In this document: one piece after another, positions 38,621 to 46,415 of the stretch
Layout of the letters: each line of letters opens with the position of its first letter
Numbering within the stretch: position 1 is the first letter of the stretch
Assembly: GCF_028689785.1 (NCBI RefSeq)
Contig: NZ_JAQVCN010000024.1
Span: 1-64,000 of the forward strand
Reading direction: 5' to 3'
Source: Zoogloea sp.
GTDB lineage: Bacteria; Pseudomonadota; Gammaproteobacteria; Burkholderiales; Rhodocyclaceae
Length of the DNA stretch: 64,000 bases
Notes under the pieces: model-generated
The model's database searches: none
What the model saw: only the letters and a program-made list of their open reading frames with translations
What the model was told of the DNA's origin: nothing
Program-made: the position numbers and the translations under genes

Positions 38621-39714
38621 CGCACGCTCCCCAGCAGGTGGGCGCCCTGCACCACCACCCGCTCACCGGCGGCAAGGCCACTCAGCACCCGCACCCGGCC
38701 GGCGTCCAGCGCCGCCACCCGCAGCCGCCGCGGGGCGAAGCGCTCCGGCGCCTCGTGCACCCACACGCTCACCTCCTCGCCGTTGCCACCGAGGGCCTCG
38801 CGGGGCAGCACCACGGCCTTGCCGGCCGGCCCCTTGAGGCTGGCAAACACCTTCACCGGCTGGCCCACCGCCAGGGGCGGGGCGCCGGCCACGCGGAACA
38901 ACAGGGGCAAGGTGCCTTCCCGCAGGCTGCGCCCGCCCCCCGCAAAACGCAGCTCAAGGACAATGCCGCCTGCCTCGCCGCGGGCCGTATCCAGCCCCGC
39001 CATCAGGGCGGGGTCATAGGCCAGGGCCTCGACCATCAGGCGGTCGGGGCGCAGTACCTCGAACAGCTCGGCCCCGGCCTCGACCCGCTGCCCGGAGCTG
39101 GCCCGGGCCACCGCAACGACGCCCGCCACGGGTGCGCGCAGGGCCTCGCGCCCGTCCAGGGCCGTGCCCAGGGCGGCAAACTGGCGCGCCAGCCCGTCGG
39201 CCTCGGCCTGGGCCGCATCGATGTCCTTCTGCGCCACGCTGCCCTCCAGCCGGGCCAGCCGCGCCGCCCGCTGACGGGCGATGCCGAGCCGCGCCTCCAC
39301 CTCGGCCCGCGCCGCCAGCCGCGCCGAACGCTCCAGGGGCGGCAGGCTGGGGCGCAGCCAGGCCAGCACCTCGCCCGCCTTCACCGCCTGCCCGGGCAGG
39401 GGCAAGCCCCGCGGGCCGGCCTCGATGACGCCCTCAAAGGGCGCCTGCACACGCCCACCGGCAGAGGGGTCGGCCACCACCCGGCCGCTCAGCTCCACGC
39501 TGGCAGAAACTTCACTTTCCCGGGTCACCTGGGTACGCAACTGCCACAGGTGCTGGGAGGCCTTGGCCACCTGCAGCCGGCCGTCGGCCAGGCGCCGCGG
39601 GGCATCCACCGGCGAGGTCGCCGCCGGGGCCGTGTCGGCGGCATGTTGATGGCCTTCATGGGGCAGGCCGCTCAGGGGCCACAGCAGGGCCGCAGTCAGC
39701 AGTGTGCGCTTCAT
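38617..39714 (-). CDS. RND efflux periplasmic adaptor (CusB/CzcB family)
   Basis: This is a 365-aa membrane-fusion protein. It has a signal peptide ([16 protein letters not shown]) followed by a histidine-rich start ([11 protein letters not shown]) suited to metal capture, a barrel-sandwich region ([34 protein letters not shown]), a coiled-coil hairpin (residues about 125-175), and beta-barrel domains with [19 protein letters not shown]. The ATG at 39714 was chosen because it starts the signal peptide and overlaps the upstream stop. It links the inner-membrane pump to the TolC-like factor. Confidence 0.9.
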   Translation of the reverse strand: MKRTLLTAALLWPLSGLPHEGHQHAADTAPAATSPVDAPRRLADGRLQVAKASQHLWQLRTQVTRESEVSASVELSGRVVADPSAGGRVQAPFEGVIEAGPRGLPLPGQAVKAGEVLAWLRPSLPPLERSARLAARAEVEARLGIARQRAARLARLEGSVAQKDIDAAQAEADGLARQFAALGTALDGREALRAPVAGVVAVARASSGQRVEAGAELFEVLRPDRLMVEALAYDPALMAGLDTARGEAGGIVLELRFAGGGRSLREGTLPLLFRVAGAPPLAVGQPVKVFASLKGPAGKAVVLPREALGGNGEEVSVWVHEAPERFAPRRLRVAALDAGRVRVLSGLAAGERVVVQGAHLLGSVR

Positions 39715-40226
39715 GCTGCAGCCCTCCGGCGACGCAGCCACAGCGCGCCGGCAGCCAACACGGCCAGCCCGCCGATGGTCGCGGGCAACATCACACGCCC
39801 AGGGGTCGGCACACCGGTGGCGGCTTCTGCCGGCAGCACCAGGGTGGCCGGCAGCAGATCCAGTGCGGTCCCCGCCTGCACGGTAAAGACAAGCTCATGG
39901 CTTCCCGGCCGGGCCAGGCCCGTGACATCGACCCGGTAGCTGCCGTCGCCGGCCGGCCGGGCCACGCTCTTCCAGGCGCCGGCCTCCACCTCGATCTGCG
40001 CGTCGGTGACCGGCGCGTTGTCGCTGCCCCGGTCCAGCCACAGCAGCATCTGCCCGCCGTCTACGGCGGCGACCAGATCGAAATCCTCACTTCGCGCCGT
40101 GGCGCGGGGTGACCAGCCGACCTCGGCAGCGGCCGGGGTAGTGCCGTGGTCGTGGCCTTCATGGGCCCCGGCCGGCAGAGTGATGAAGAAGATCGCCAGA
40201 GAGGCGATCAAGTTACGGGGGCTCAT
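39711..40226 (-). CDS. Exported, C-terminally anchored histidine-containing protein
   Basis: This is a 171-aa protein with an N-terminal signal peptide (MSPRNLIASLAIFFITLPAGA) and a mature start HEGHDHGTT that is likely to bind metal. A beta-rich domain follows (DGGQMLLWLDRGSDNAPVTDAQIEVEAG, then DGSYRVDVTGLARPGSHELVFTV), and a C-terminal membrane helix ends in RRRR. The middle resembles the FixH/YtkA type of immunoglobulin-like copper-handling domains, but this is only a loose impression. Its start overlaps the outer-membrane factor stop, and its stop overlaps the adaptor start. It is probably an accessory metal sensor or chaperone of the efflux system. Confidence 0.7.
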   Translation of the reverse strand: MSPRNLIASLAIFFITLPAGAHEGHDHGTTPAAAEVGWSPRATARSEDFDLVAAVDGGQMLLWLDRGSDNAPVTDAQIEVEAGAWKSVARPAGDGSYRVDVTGLARPGSHELVFTVQAGTALDLLPATLVLPAEAATGVPTPGRVMLPATIGGLAVLAAGALWLRRRRAAA

Positions 40227-41419
40227 TCGGCACTTCCCTTCAGGTAGTCGCGCCAGGCCTCGGCCTGTTCGCGGGTGTAGTGGGCGCGGAGGGCCGCGGT
40301 ATCGGCGTCGAAGGCGGCGGTGCGGGCCCGCAGCAGCGCCTCCAGGGGGCGCTCGCCGAGGCGCCAGGCGGTGTCGACCAGGCTCAGGTTGTCGGCGGCC
40401 AGGTGCTGGCGGGCCCGGGCGGCGTCTTCCAGACGGGCCGCGGTGGCGAGCTGGTCGGCGGCCTGGGCCCGGTCCTGCTCTAACTGGCTGCGCAACTGCT
40501 CGGCGGCCACGGTACGCTCGGTCACGGCGGCAATGGCCGCGGCCTCCCGGGCGGCGCTGCGCGGGGCCGAGGCCAGCGGAATGACCAGGCGCAGGCTGAC
40601 CGAGTCGCCATACTCGGCGCCGCTGGCGTCACGCTCCCGGCGCAGGCGCAGGCCCAGCTCGGGGTTGTCGCGCAGGCTCTGGCGGGTGCTGGCCAGGCGC
40701 GCCTGGGCCAGGGCCGTTGCCTCCCGGGCGGCCACCAGCCCGGGGTGGAGGGAGGCCGGAGTCTCTGCAACCGCCGGCCCCAGGGTGGGGGGCGGCGTGC
40801 TGCCGGCCAGCACCTGGAAGCGCCGGGCCAGCTCCTTCACCGCCAGGGCCTGCTCGGCCACGGCGGCCTCGGCGGCCAGGCGTTCGGATTCGGCCAGGTT
40901 CAGATCGAAGCGCGGCGCCTCGCCGGCCTTGACCCGCCGGGCCAGATCGTCAGCGAGCTGGCGAGCCACCGCCAGGCGGCGCTCGGCCACGCCAGCCTGG
41001 CCCGTGGCCAACAGCCAGGCCAGACGGGTGTCCACCAGGCGACGCGCCAGATCAAGGCGCAGGGCCTGACGCTCGGCATCAAGGGCGCGCAGGGCGACGG
41101 CGGCCTCGTTGCGGCGGGCCGCCGCCTGGCCGGGCAGCCACAGGGGCTGGGCATATTCCAGCTCCCACTCCTGGCGGCCACGGTTGTCGAAGGGGCGGTC
41201 GTTGCGGTTGGCGATACCCACCGCACCGGGGCCGGGCGCCCAACCGGCGGCCATCTCGGCCAGGGCGGAGAGCTCGTCCCGGCGGGCATCCAGGGCCCGG
41301 GCCGCGGGGTCGCGCTGCCAGGCGGCGTCGAGCAACTCGCTCAGGCCGGCGCTGGCGGGCCGCGCCGTCGCCACCAGGGCACAGCACGACAGCAAAAAGA
41401 GGGCGAACAGGCGTCGCAT
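40223..41419 (-). CDS. TolC/CusC-family outer-membrane efflux factor
   Basis: This is a 398-aa protein with a signal peptide (MRRLFALFLLSCCALVATARPASA) and a very alpha-helical, alanine-rich and arginine-rich body with the two-fold repeat of TolC proteins (for example LARRLVDTRLAWLLATGQAGVAERRLAVARQLADDL and the later RSQLEQDRAQAADQLATAARLEDAARARQHL). It lacks the lipobox cysteine of CusC. It is the first structural component of the RND operon and forms the channel across the outer membrane. I chose the ATG at 41419. The longer frame to 41482 has no signal peptide. Confidence 0.88.
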   Translation of the reverse strand: MRRLFALFLLSCCALVATARPASAGLSELLDAAWQRDPAARALDARRDELSALAEMAAGWAPGPGAVGIANRNDRPFDNRGRQEWELEYAQPLWLPGQAAARRNEAAVALRALDAERQALRLDLARRLVDTRLAWLLATGQAGVAERRLAVARQLADDLARRVKAGEAPRFDLNLAESERLAAEAAVAEQALAVKELARRFQVLAGSTPPPTLGPAVAETPASLHPGLVAAREATALAQARLASTRQSLRDNPELGLRLRRERDASGAEYGDSVSLRLVIPLASAPRSAAREAAAIAAVTERTVAAEQLRSQLEQDRAQAADQLATAARLEDAARARQHLAADNLSLVDTAWRLGERPLEALLRARTAAFDADTAALRAHYTREQAEAWRDYLKGSAE

Positions 41420-41520
41420 GAAATCCTCGCAAAGAAACGATGGAAAACATGCGGACGGCAGGTGGCGCGGCCCAGGGGCCACGCATCAAGGGGATAAAGC
41501 GGGAAAGGCTGCCGTCCGCG

Positions 41521-41910
41521 TCAGGCGGCAGCAGCTCTGGGGGGACGGTCGGGCTGGGGCGGAACGCGGGTAGCGCCGGGGAGCAGATCCCGTGCCACAC
41601 GCACCGGGCTGAAGGCCACGGCGCCGGAACTCACCGGCACGGAGAACAGGGAGAAGGCCACATGGTGGCACGCGCTGCAGTCATCGCAGCCGGCGTCGCC
41701 AGCAGCCGGGGGGTCAGGGTCGGGCGTTGCCGCGGTGGCCATGGCCTCATGGCAGTGCGCATGTTCATCCCCGTCCATCGACTGCGCTGCCATTTGCATG
41801 GCAGCCGCCTGCTCACCCGCCGTATGCCGGCAAAGGGGCGCAAAGCTGCCCGCCATGGCCTGGAGAGGCAGCAGGCACATCAGCAGCAGGACGAGGACAC
41901 GACGCAGCAA
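41521..41910 (-). CDS. Small exported Cys/His-rich protein at the head of the metal operon
   Basis: This is a 129-aa protein with a signal peptide ([20 protein letters not shown]). The mature part carries histidines and cysteines in [11 protein letters not shown] and [15 protein letters not shown], followed by a hydrophobic stretch and a basic, proline-rich tail ([13 protein letters not shown]). Such DUF2946-like proteins often precede heavy-metal RND operons. It lies about 100 bp upstream of the outer-membrane factor gene on the same strand. Metal binding is likely from the residues. The precise role is unknown. Confidence 0.65.
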   Translation of the reverse strand: MLRRVLVLLLMCLLPLQAMAGSFAPLCRHTAGEQAAAMQMAAQSMDGDEHAHCHEAMATAATPDPDPPAAGDAGCDDCSACHHVAFSLFSVPVSSGAVAFSPVRVARDLLPGATRVPPQPDRPPRAAAA

Positions 41911-42010
41911 GGGGGTGGCTCACACGATTGACGGCCGGATTGTAGCCGGGCTCTTGGCAGAGTGGGCAAACAGGATCAAAGTTCCCGCCGCCCATCCACG
42001 AATGCACCCC

Positions 42011-42226
42011 ATGACCGATCAGCCCAACAATCCCCTCCACGGCATCACCCTCGAAAGCATGCTCACCGAACTGGTGGAGCGCTACGGCTGGGACAGCCTC
42101 GGCAACCAGGTGAACATCCGCTGCTTCCAGTTCGAGCCCAGCATCAAATCCAGTCTCAAGTTCCTGCGCCGCACCCCGTGGGCCCGTGCCGAGGTCGAAG
42201 CCCTGTACCTGCGCCAGCGCCGCTAG
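42011..42226 (+). CDS. VF530 family DNA-binding protein (DUF2132)
   Basis: This is a 71-aa protein. The sequence [22 protein letters not shown] followed by [25 protein letters not shown] is the well-conserved VF530 signature and spans almost the full length. The family has a small helical fold described as DNA-binding. Its function is not established. I chose the ATG at 42011. An ATG three codons earlier (42002) is equally possible. Confidence 0.9.
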   Translation: MTDQPNNPLHGITLESMLTELVERYGWDSLGNQVNIRCFQFEPSIKSSLKFLRRTPWARAEVEALYLRQRR

Positions 42227-42245
42227 CCCGTCCTAAGCCGCGCCC

Positions 42246-42884
42246 ATGGCCGCCGAGTTCCACGTCCCGGTCTATTTCGACTACCTGGCCACTTTCAGCT
42301 GGGCCCTGTCGGGCGCCATCGTGGCCCTGCGCAAGCGTTGTGACATCGTCGGCCTGTTTGCCCTGGCACTGCTTACCTCGGTGGGTGGCAGCCTGCTGCG
42401 GGACGGCCTGTTCCTGCAGCGCACCCCGCCGGTACTCACCGACCCGGTATACCTGCCGCTGATCACCGTCGCGACCCTGCTCATCGCCCTGCTCCACCAG
42501 CGCATCGCCAACCTGCCGGTGGTGGACAAGCTGGTCAGCACCATTGATGCAGTGGGCACACCGGCCTTTGCTGTGGTGGGGATGCAGCTGGCCCTGGGTA
42601 CCGGCATCCCTTTGCCCGGGGTGGTACTGGTGGGGGCGGTGAGCAGCGTCGGCGGCGGCGTGCTGCGCGACGTGATCGTCCGCGATATCCCCTTCATCCT
42701 GCAGCCGGGGCAGTTCTTTGCGCTGGTGGTGCTGCTGGCCTGCCTGGCCTTCCTGGCCCTGACCCTGGCCCTGAAGGTGGACACCGCGCCCGCAGCCTGG
42801 GCCACCATCGCCCTGTTCTTCGTGGTGCGCATGCTCACCATACGCTACAACTGGCACACTCGCCCCCTGCTGCGCGACGACTGA
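42246..42884 (+). CDS. TRIC-like / UPF0126 membrane protein
   Basis: This is a 212-aa membrane protein with two repeated three-helix units: FDYLATFSWALSGAIVALRKRCDIVGLFALALLTSVGGSLLRD and LVSTIDAVGTPAFAVVGMQLAL followed by VGAVSSVGGGVLRDV. The GGxxLRD motif appears in both halves, as expected for the YicG/UPF0126 family, whose members are prokaryotic trimeric cation channels. It starts 20 bp after the VF530 gene. Confidence 0.9.
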   Translation: MAAEFHVPVYFDYLATFSWALSGAIVALRKRCDIVGLFALALLTSVGGSLLRDGLFLQRTPPVLTDPVYLPLITVATLLIALLHQRIANLPVVDKLVSTIDAVGTPAFAVVGMQLALGTGIPLPGVVLVGAVSSVGGGVLRDVIVRDIPFILQPGQFFALVVLLACLAFLALTLALKVDTAPAAWATIALFFVVRMLTIRYNWHTRPLLRDD

Positions 42885-42967
42885 AGGCCGGGCCGAACTT
42901 GCCGCTCCCGGCCCGGTCGGAGCCTTTACACCCTGCCGCGCCACCCCACTCCAGAGGGAGACACTCC

Positions 42968-43375
42968 ATGTCCGGAACGCCCACCGTCACCGCCGTCCTG
43001 CAGGAAGCCCCCTACCTCGTACAGCTCTCGGATGACCTGGGCCACACGTGGCCGGCCGACGAGCCTCTGGAGGTGGGCGGCGGCAACGTGGGGCCCGCGC
43101 CCGACCGCCTGATTCTCGGTGGCCTCGGCACCTGCACCGCGATCACCATAAAAATGGTCGCAGCCCGCCGCAACTGGCCCCTCACCGGAGTCCGCGTCGA
43201 AGTGCGGCTCAACCCGGGCGGCAAACCCGAAAGCGGCAACGACATCGCTCGCCGGGTTTTTCTGGAGGGCGAGCTAAGCGACGAACAGCGTGCCCAACTC
43301 CTCAAGATCGCCAACGCCTGCCCCATGCACAAGCTGCTTACCGGGGAAATCCGCATCCACACCGACCTGGGCTGA
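42968..43375 (+). CDS. OsmC family peroxiredoxin-like protein
   Basis: This is a 135-aa protein with the OsmC/YhfA fold. The first redox cysteine is in LILGGLGTCTAITIKMVAARRNWPLTGVRVEV and the second in ANACPMHKLLTGEIRI. These two cysteines form the hydroperoxide-reducing pair of the family. The start has a GAGGGAG ribosome-binding site. It is followed by a pirin gene after only 7 bp, a pairing that suggests a shared stress role. Confidence 0.9.
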   Translation: MSGTPTVTAVLQEAPYLVQLSDDLGHTWPADEPLEVGGGNVGPAPDRLILGGLGTCTAITIKMVAARRNWPLTGVRVEVRLNPGGKPESGNDIARRVFLEGELSDEQRAQLLKIANACPMHKLLTGEIRIHTDLG

Positions 43376-43382
43376 AGGGAGC

Positions 43383-44270
43383 ATGGCCATGAGCACCCGC
43401 ATCGAACGCATTGAGCCCCGCGAGGCAGACCTGGGCGAAGGCATGCGCGTACGTCGCGCCCTGCCCACCCGTCAACGCCGCATGATCGGCGCCTGGTGCT
43501 TCCTCGACCACGCTGGCCCGGTGGAGTTTGCTCCTGGCGGCGGCATGCACGTGGGCGCCCACCCGCACATCACCCTGCAAACCTTCACCTGGCTGATCGA
43601 CGGCGAAGTCTTGCACCGGGACAGCCTGGGCAATGAGCAGGTGATCCGCCCGGGGCAGGTCAATCTAATGACGGCCGGCCACGGCATCGTGCATACCGAA
43701 GACTCTCTGCCCGAAGCCCGACGTCTCCACGCGGCTCAGCTGTGGATCGCCCTGCCGCCGGACCAGGCCGACTGCCCGCCGGCCTTTGAACATCACCCCG
43801 TCCTGCCCCAGTGGGAACAGGACGGCTGCACCCTCACCCTGCTGGCCGGGCACCACGGCCAGCGGCAATCACCGGCACGCCTCCACTCCCCCCTGATCGG
43901 TCTGGACATCTGCTGCCGCAGCGCGGCCGAGCTTGATCTGCCCCTCGACCCCAGCTTCGAATACGGCATCCTGCCCCTGGAAGGCAGCCTGCACATCGGC
44001 GAAGAGACCTTCGACAGCACGGCCTTTGCCTGCTTCGACCCGGGCACCGACAGCATTCGCCTCCAACTTGCCGCCGACACCCGCCTGCTCGTCATCGGCG
44101 GCGTGCCCTTCGCCCAACCGGTACTGATGGCCTGGAACTTCGTCGGACACAGCCGGGAAGCCATCGTCGCCGCCCAGAATGACTGGGAAACCGGCAATCC
44201 CCGCTTCGGCCCCGTCGAGGGCAGCACCCGGCGCCTGGTCGCCCCACCCCTGCCGTGGATCGGAAGCTGA
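43383..44270 (+). CDS. Pirin family protein
   Basis: This is a 295-aa bicupin. The N-terminal cupin has the metal-binding set in HVGAHPHITLQTFTWLIDGEVLHRDSLG (two His) and the later GHGIVHTE block. The C-terminal cupin retains EYGILPLEGSLHIG. Bacterial pirins act as quercetinases or as redox-linked regulators. Which applies here cannot be told. It is coupled to osmC by a 7-bp gap and is followed by an old-yellow-enzyme gene, so the three may form a redox-stress operon. A start at 43389 is an alternative. Confidence 0.9.
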   Translation: MAMSTRIERIEPREADLGEGMRVRRALPTRQRRMIGAWCFLDHAGPVEFAPGGGMHVGAHPHITLQTFTWLIDGEVLHRDSLGNEQVIRPGQVNLMTAGHGIVHTEDSLPEARRLHAAQLWIALPPDQADCPPAFEHHPVLPQWEQDGCTLTLLAGHHGQRQSPARLHSPLIGLDICCRSAAELDLPLDPSFEYGILPLEGSLHIGEETFDSTAFACFDPGTDSIRLQLAADTRLLVIGGVPFAQPVLMAWNFVGHSREAIVAAQNDWETGNPRFGPVEGSTRRLVAPPLPWIGS

Positions 44271-44346
44271 GAGGCCCCGGCCACCGAACATCGGCGCACC
44301 CGCACACACCAAGCACTCTAACCACCCCACTCCGGAGAACTTGCCC

Positions 44347-45414
44347 ATGTCCGCCCTCTTCCAGCCGCTGCAGGCCGGCGCCGTGACGCTGCCCAACCGT
44401 ATCCTGATGGCTCCCCTGACCCGCTGCCGGGCCGAAGACGGCCACGTACCCGGCGACCTGATGGCCACCCACTACGCTCAACGCGCCAGCGCCGGCCTGC
44501 TCATCGCCGAGGCCACCATGGCCATAGAGGGCAACTCCGCCTTCTGGCACGAGCCAGGCATCCACTCGGCGGCCCAGGTGGCAGGCTGGAGGCAGGTCAC
44601 CGACGCGGTCCACAAGGCCGAGGGGCGCATCTTCCTGCAGATCTGGCACGGCGGCCGGGCCTGCCACCCGCTGCTCAACGACGGCGCCCAGCCCGTCGCC
44701 CCCAGCGCCCTCGCCATCCGCAACGACGAGGTGCACACCCCCGAGGGCAAGAAGCCCTACGTCACACCGCGCGCCCTGGCCGATGACGAGCTGCCCGGCA
44801 TCGTAGCCGGCTTCCGCCATGCGGCCGAAAACGCCCTCGCCGCCGGCTTTGACGGCATCGAGGTGCACGGTGCCAACGGCTACCTGCTGGATGAATTCCT
44901 GCGCGACGGCAGCAACACCCGCAGCGGCCCCTACGGCGGCCCCATCGAGAACCGCGCCCGTCTGCTGCTGGAAGTCATCGAAGCCTGCGTGGCGATCTGG
45001 GGTGCCGGCCGCGTCGGCCTGCGACTATCGCCCCTCAACAGCTACAACGACATGCGCGACAGCGACCCGGTGGCGCTCATCACCTGGCTCGCCCAGCGCC
45101 TCAACGACTACCCGCTGGCCTACCTGCACCTGATGCGCGGCGACTTCTTCGGCCAGCAGAAGGGCGACGTGCTGACCCCGGCCCGGGCCCACTACAAGGG
45201 CGTGCTGATCGGAAACATGGGCTACACCCCGCAGGAAGCCGCCAACGCCATCGAAAGCGGCCAACTCGACGCCGTGGCCTTCGGCACCGCTTTCCTCGCC
45301 AACCCCGACCTCCCCGCCCGCATCAAGGCCGGCGCCAGCCTCAACAGCCCCAACCCCGCCACCTTCTACTCCCCCGGCCCCGAGGGCTACACCGACTACC
45401 CCTTCATGCAGTAA
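44347..45414 (+). CDS. Alkene reductase, old yellow enzyme family (NemA-like)
   Basis: This is a 355-aa FMN-dependent TIM-barrel oxidoreductase. Visible are the N-terminal LPNRILMAPLTRCRA, FLQIWHGGRACHP, the substrate-binding HGANGYLLDEFLRDGSNTRSGPYGG, and the FMN-phosphate region near the end (DAVAFGTAFLANPDLPARIKAG). Members reduce alpha,beta-unsaturated carbonyls, nitro compounds and N-ethylmaleimide using NAD(P)H. It resembles the NemA branch. It is followed by a 28-bp palindrome that could end transcription. Confidence 0.92.
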   Translation: MSALFQPLQAGAVTLPNRILMAPLTRCRAEDGHVPGDLMATHYAQRASAGLLIAEATMAIEGNSAFWHEPGIHSAAQVAGWRQVTDAVHKAEGRIFLQIWHGGRACHPLLNDGAQPVAPSALAIRNDEVHTPEGKKPYVTPRALADDELPGIVAGFRHAAENALAAGFDGIEVHGANGYLLDEFLRDGSNTRSGPYGGPIENRARLLLEVIEACVAIWGAGRVGLRLSPLNSYNDMRDSDPVALITWLAQRLNDYPLAYLHLMRGDFFGQQKGDVLTPARAHYKGVLIGNMGYTPQEAANAIESGQLDAVAFGTAFLANPDLPARIKAGASLNSPNPATFYSPGPEGYTDYPFMQ

Positions 45415-45430
45415 ACGTCAGGCCCCACCC

Positions 45431-45458
45431 CGTGGGGTCGAATGAATTCGACCCCACG
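45431..45458. repeat. 28-bp palindromic repeat, copy 1
   Basis: This perfect inverted repeat has arms CGTGGGGTCGAAT and ATTCGACCCCACG around a 2-base centre, 16 bp after a stop codon. A near-identical copy lies at 61163-61190 and a diverged one at 60106-60131, so it behaves as a dispersed REP-like family. It may double as a bidirectional terminator. Confidence 0.8.
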
Positions 45459-45477
45459 AGCCAGCTTCACGTGGGCT

Positions 45478-45506
45478 CTTGAAACCTGCAGACGCGGTTC
45501 CCATAT
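45478..45506 (+). promoter_or_regulatory. Sigma-32 (RpoH) heat-shock promoter of the hsp20 pair
   Basis: CTTGAAA (45478-45484) and CCCATAT (45500-45506), separated by 15 bp, match the sigma-32 consensus CTTGAAA-N13-15-CCCATnT. It lies about 55 bp upstream of the first small heat-shock protein gene, as expected. Confidence 0.85.
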
Positions 45507-45560
45507 CGGAGACAGGGGCAGCCATGGTGTGCTGCCCGTGTCAGACGAGGAGGAATCCAC

Positions 45561-46004
45561 ATGTTCTACCGATCCCTGTTTCCCCGCGATGTGTTCGCCG
45601 AGCTGGACCGTATCCAGCGCGGTCTGCAGCAAGGGGGTGGCGACCTGTCGCCGAGCATTCGCGGCAGCGCCCGGGGTGGCTATCCGGCCCTGAACGTGGG
45701 CAGCACGGCGCGCTCGGTGGAGATCTACGCCTTCGCCCCCGGCATTGACCCGGCGACTCTGGATGTGCAGCTCGAGAAGGGCGTACTGACCATTGCCGGC
45801 GAGCGCGCCGGGGTGCTCCCGCCCAAGGACGCCCCAGCCACGGTGCATATCGACGAGCGTTTTTCAGGCCGTTTCCGCCGGGTGGTGACCCTGCCCGACG
45901 ACGTGGACCCGAACGCCGTTGAAGCCCGCTACACCGACGGCGTGGTGCACGTCAGCGTGCAACGCAAGGCCGCCAGCCAGCCCCGCCGCATCCACGTCCA
46001 GTAA
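45561..46004 (+). CDS. Hsp20/alpha-crystallin small heat-shock protein (first of two)
   Basis: This is a 147-aa ATP-independent holdase that keeps unfolding proteins soluble. The N-terminal arm begins MFYRSLFPRDVFAELDRIQ. The alpha-crystallin domain covers about residues 45-140 (YPALNVG...VEIYAFAPGIDPATLDVQLEKGVLTIAGER, then FSGRFRRVVTLPDDVDPNAVEARYTDGVVHVSV). The C-terminal I-x-I motif is weak (RIHVQ). It has a strong GAGGAGG ribosome-binding site and a sigma-32 promoter upstream, and is followed after 12 bp by a second hsp20 gene. Confidence 0.95.
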   Translation: MFYRSLFPRDVFAELDRIQRGLQQGGGDLSPSIRGSARGGYPALNVGSTARSVEIYAFAPGIDPATLDVQLEKGVLTIAGERAGVLPPKDAPATVHIDERFSGRFRRVVTLPDDVDPNAVEARYTDGVVHVSVQRKAASQPRRIHVQ

Positions 46005-46016
46005 GGAGTCCCGACC

Positions 46017-46406
46017 ATGAGCGATAACGCTACCCTGCGCCGCCCCGAGCAGGCCGAAACCTCCCCCCGCGCCACCGAGGCGCTCCAGCCCCCTGTGGAT
46101 GTGGTCGAGGACAGCGCCGGCATCACCCTTTACGCAGATCTGCCCGGCGTGCCCAAAGACAGGCTGCACCTGCATGTGGAAGCCGACACCCTGACCATCG
46201 AGGGCGAGATCGCCCTGCCGGCGCCGGAAGGGCTGGAGCCCTTCCATTCGGAAGTGGGGCTGGCCCGCTACCGGCGGGTGTTCACCCTGTCCAAGGAGCT
46301 GGACGCCGAGCGGGTAGCAGCCGAGTTCGTCCAAGGCGTGCTTACCCTGCGCATTCCCAAGGTGGAGCACGCCCAGCCCCGGCGCATTGCCGTACAGGTG
46401 GGCTGA
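46017..46406 (+). CDS. Hsp20/alpha-crystallin small heat-shock protein (second of two)
   Basis: This is a 129-aa paralogue of the preceding gene, and the two probably form mixed or partner oligomers. The alpha-crystallin domain reads PPVDVVEDSAGITLYADLPGVPKDRLHLHVEADTLTIEGE, then YRRVFTLSKELDAERVAAEFVQGVLTLRIPKVE. The N-terminal arm is short. It is co-transcribed with the first hsp20 from the sigma-32 promoter. It ends 10 bp before the convergent sensor-kinase stop. Confidence 0.94.
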   Translation: MSDNATLRRPEQAETSPRATEALQPPVDVVEDSAGITLYADLPGVPKDRLHLHVEADTLTIEGEIALPAPEGLEPFHSEVGLARYRRVFTLSKELDAERVAAEFVQGVLTLRIPKVEHAQPRRIAVQVG

Positions 46407-46415
46407 GGCACGCAG

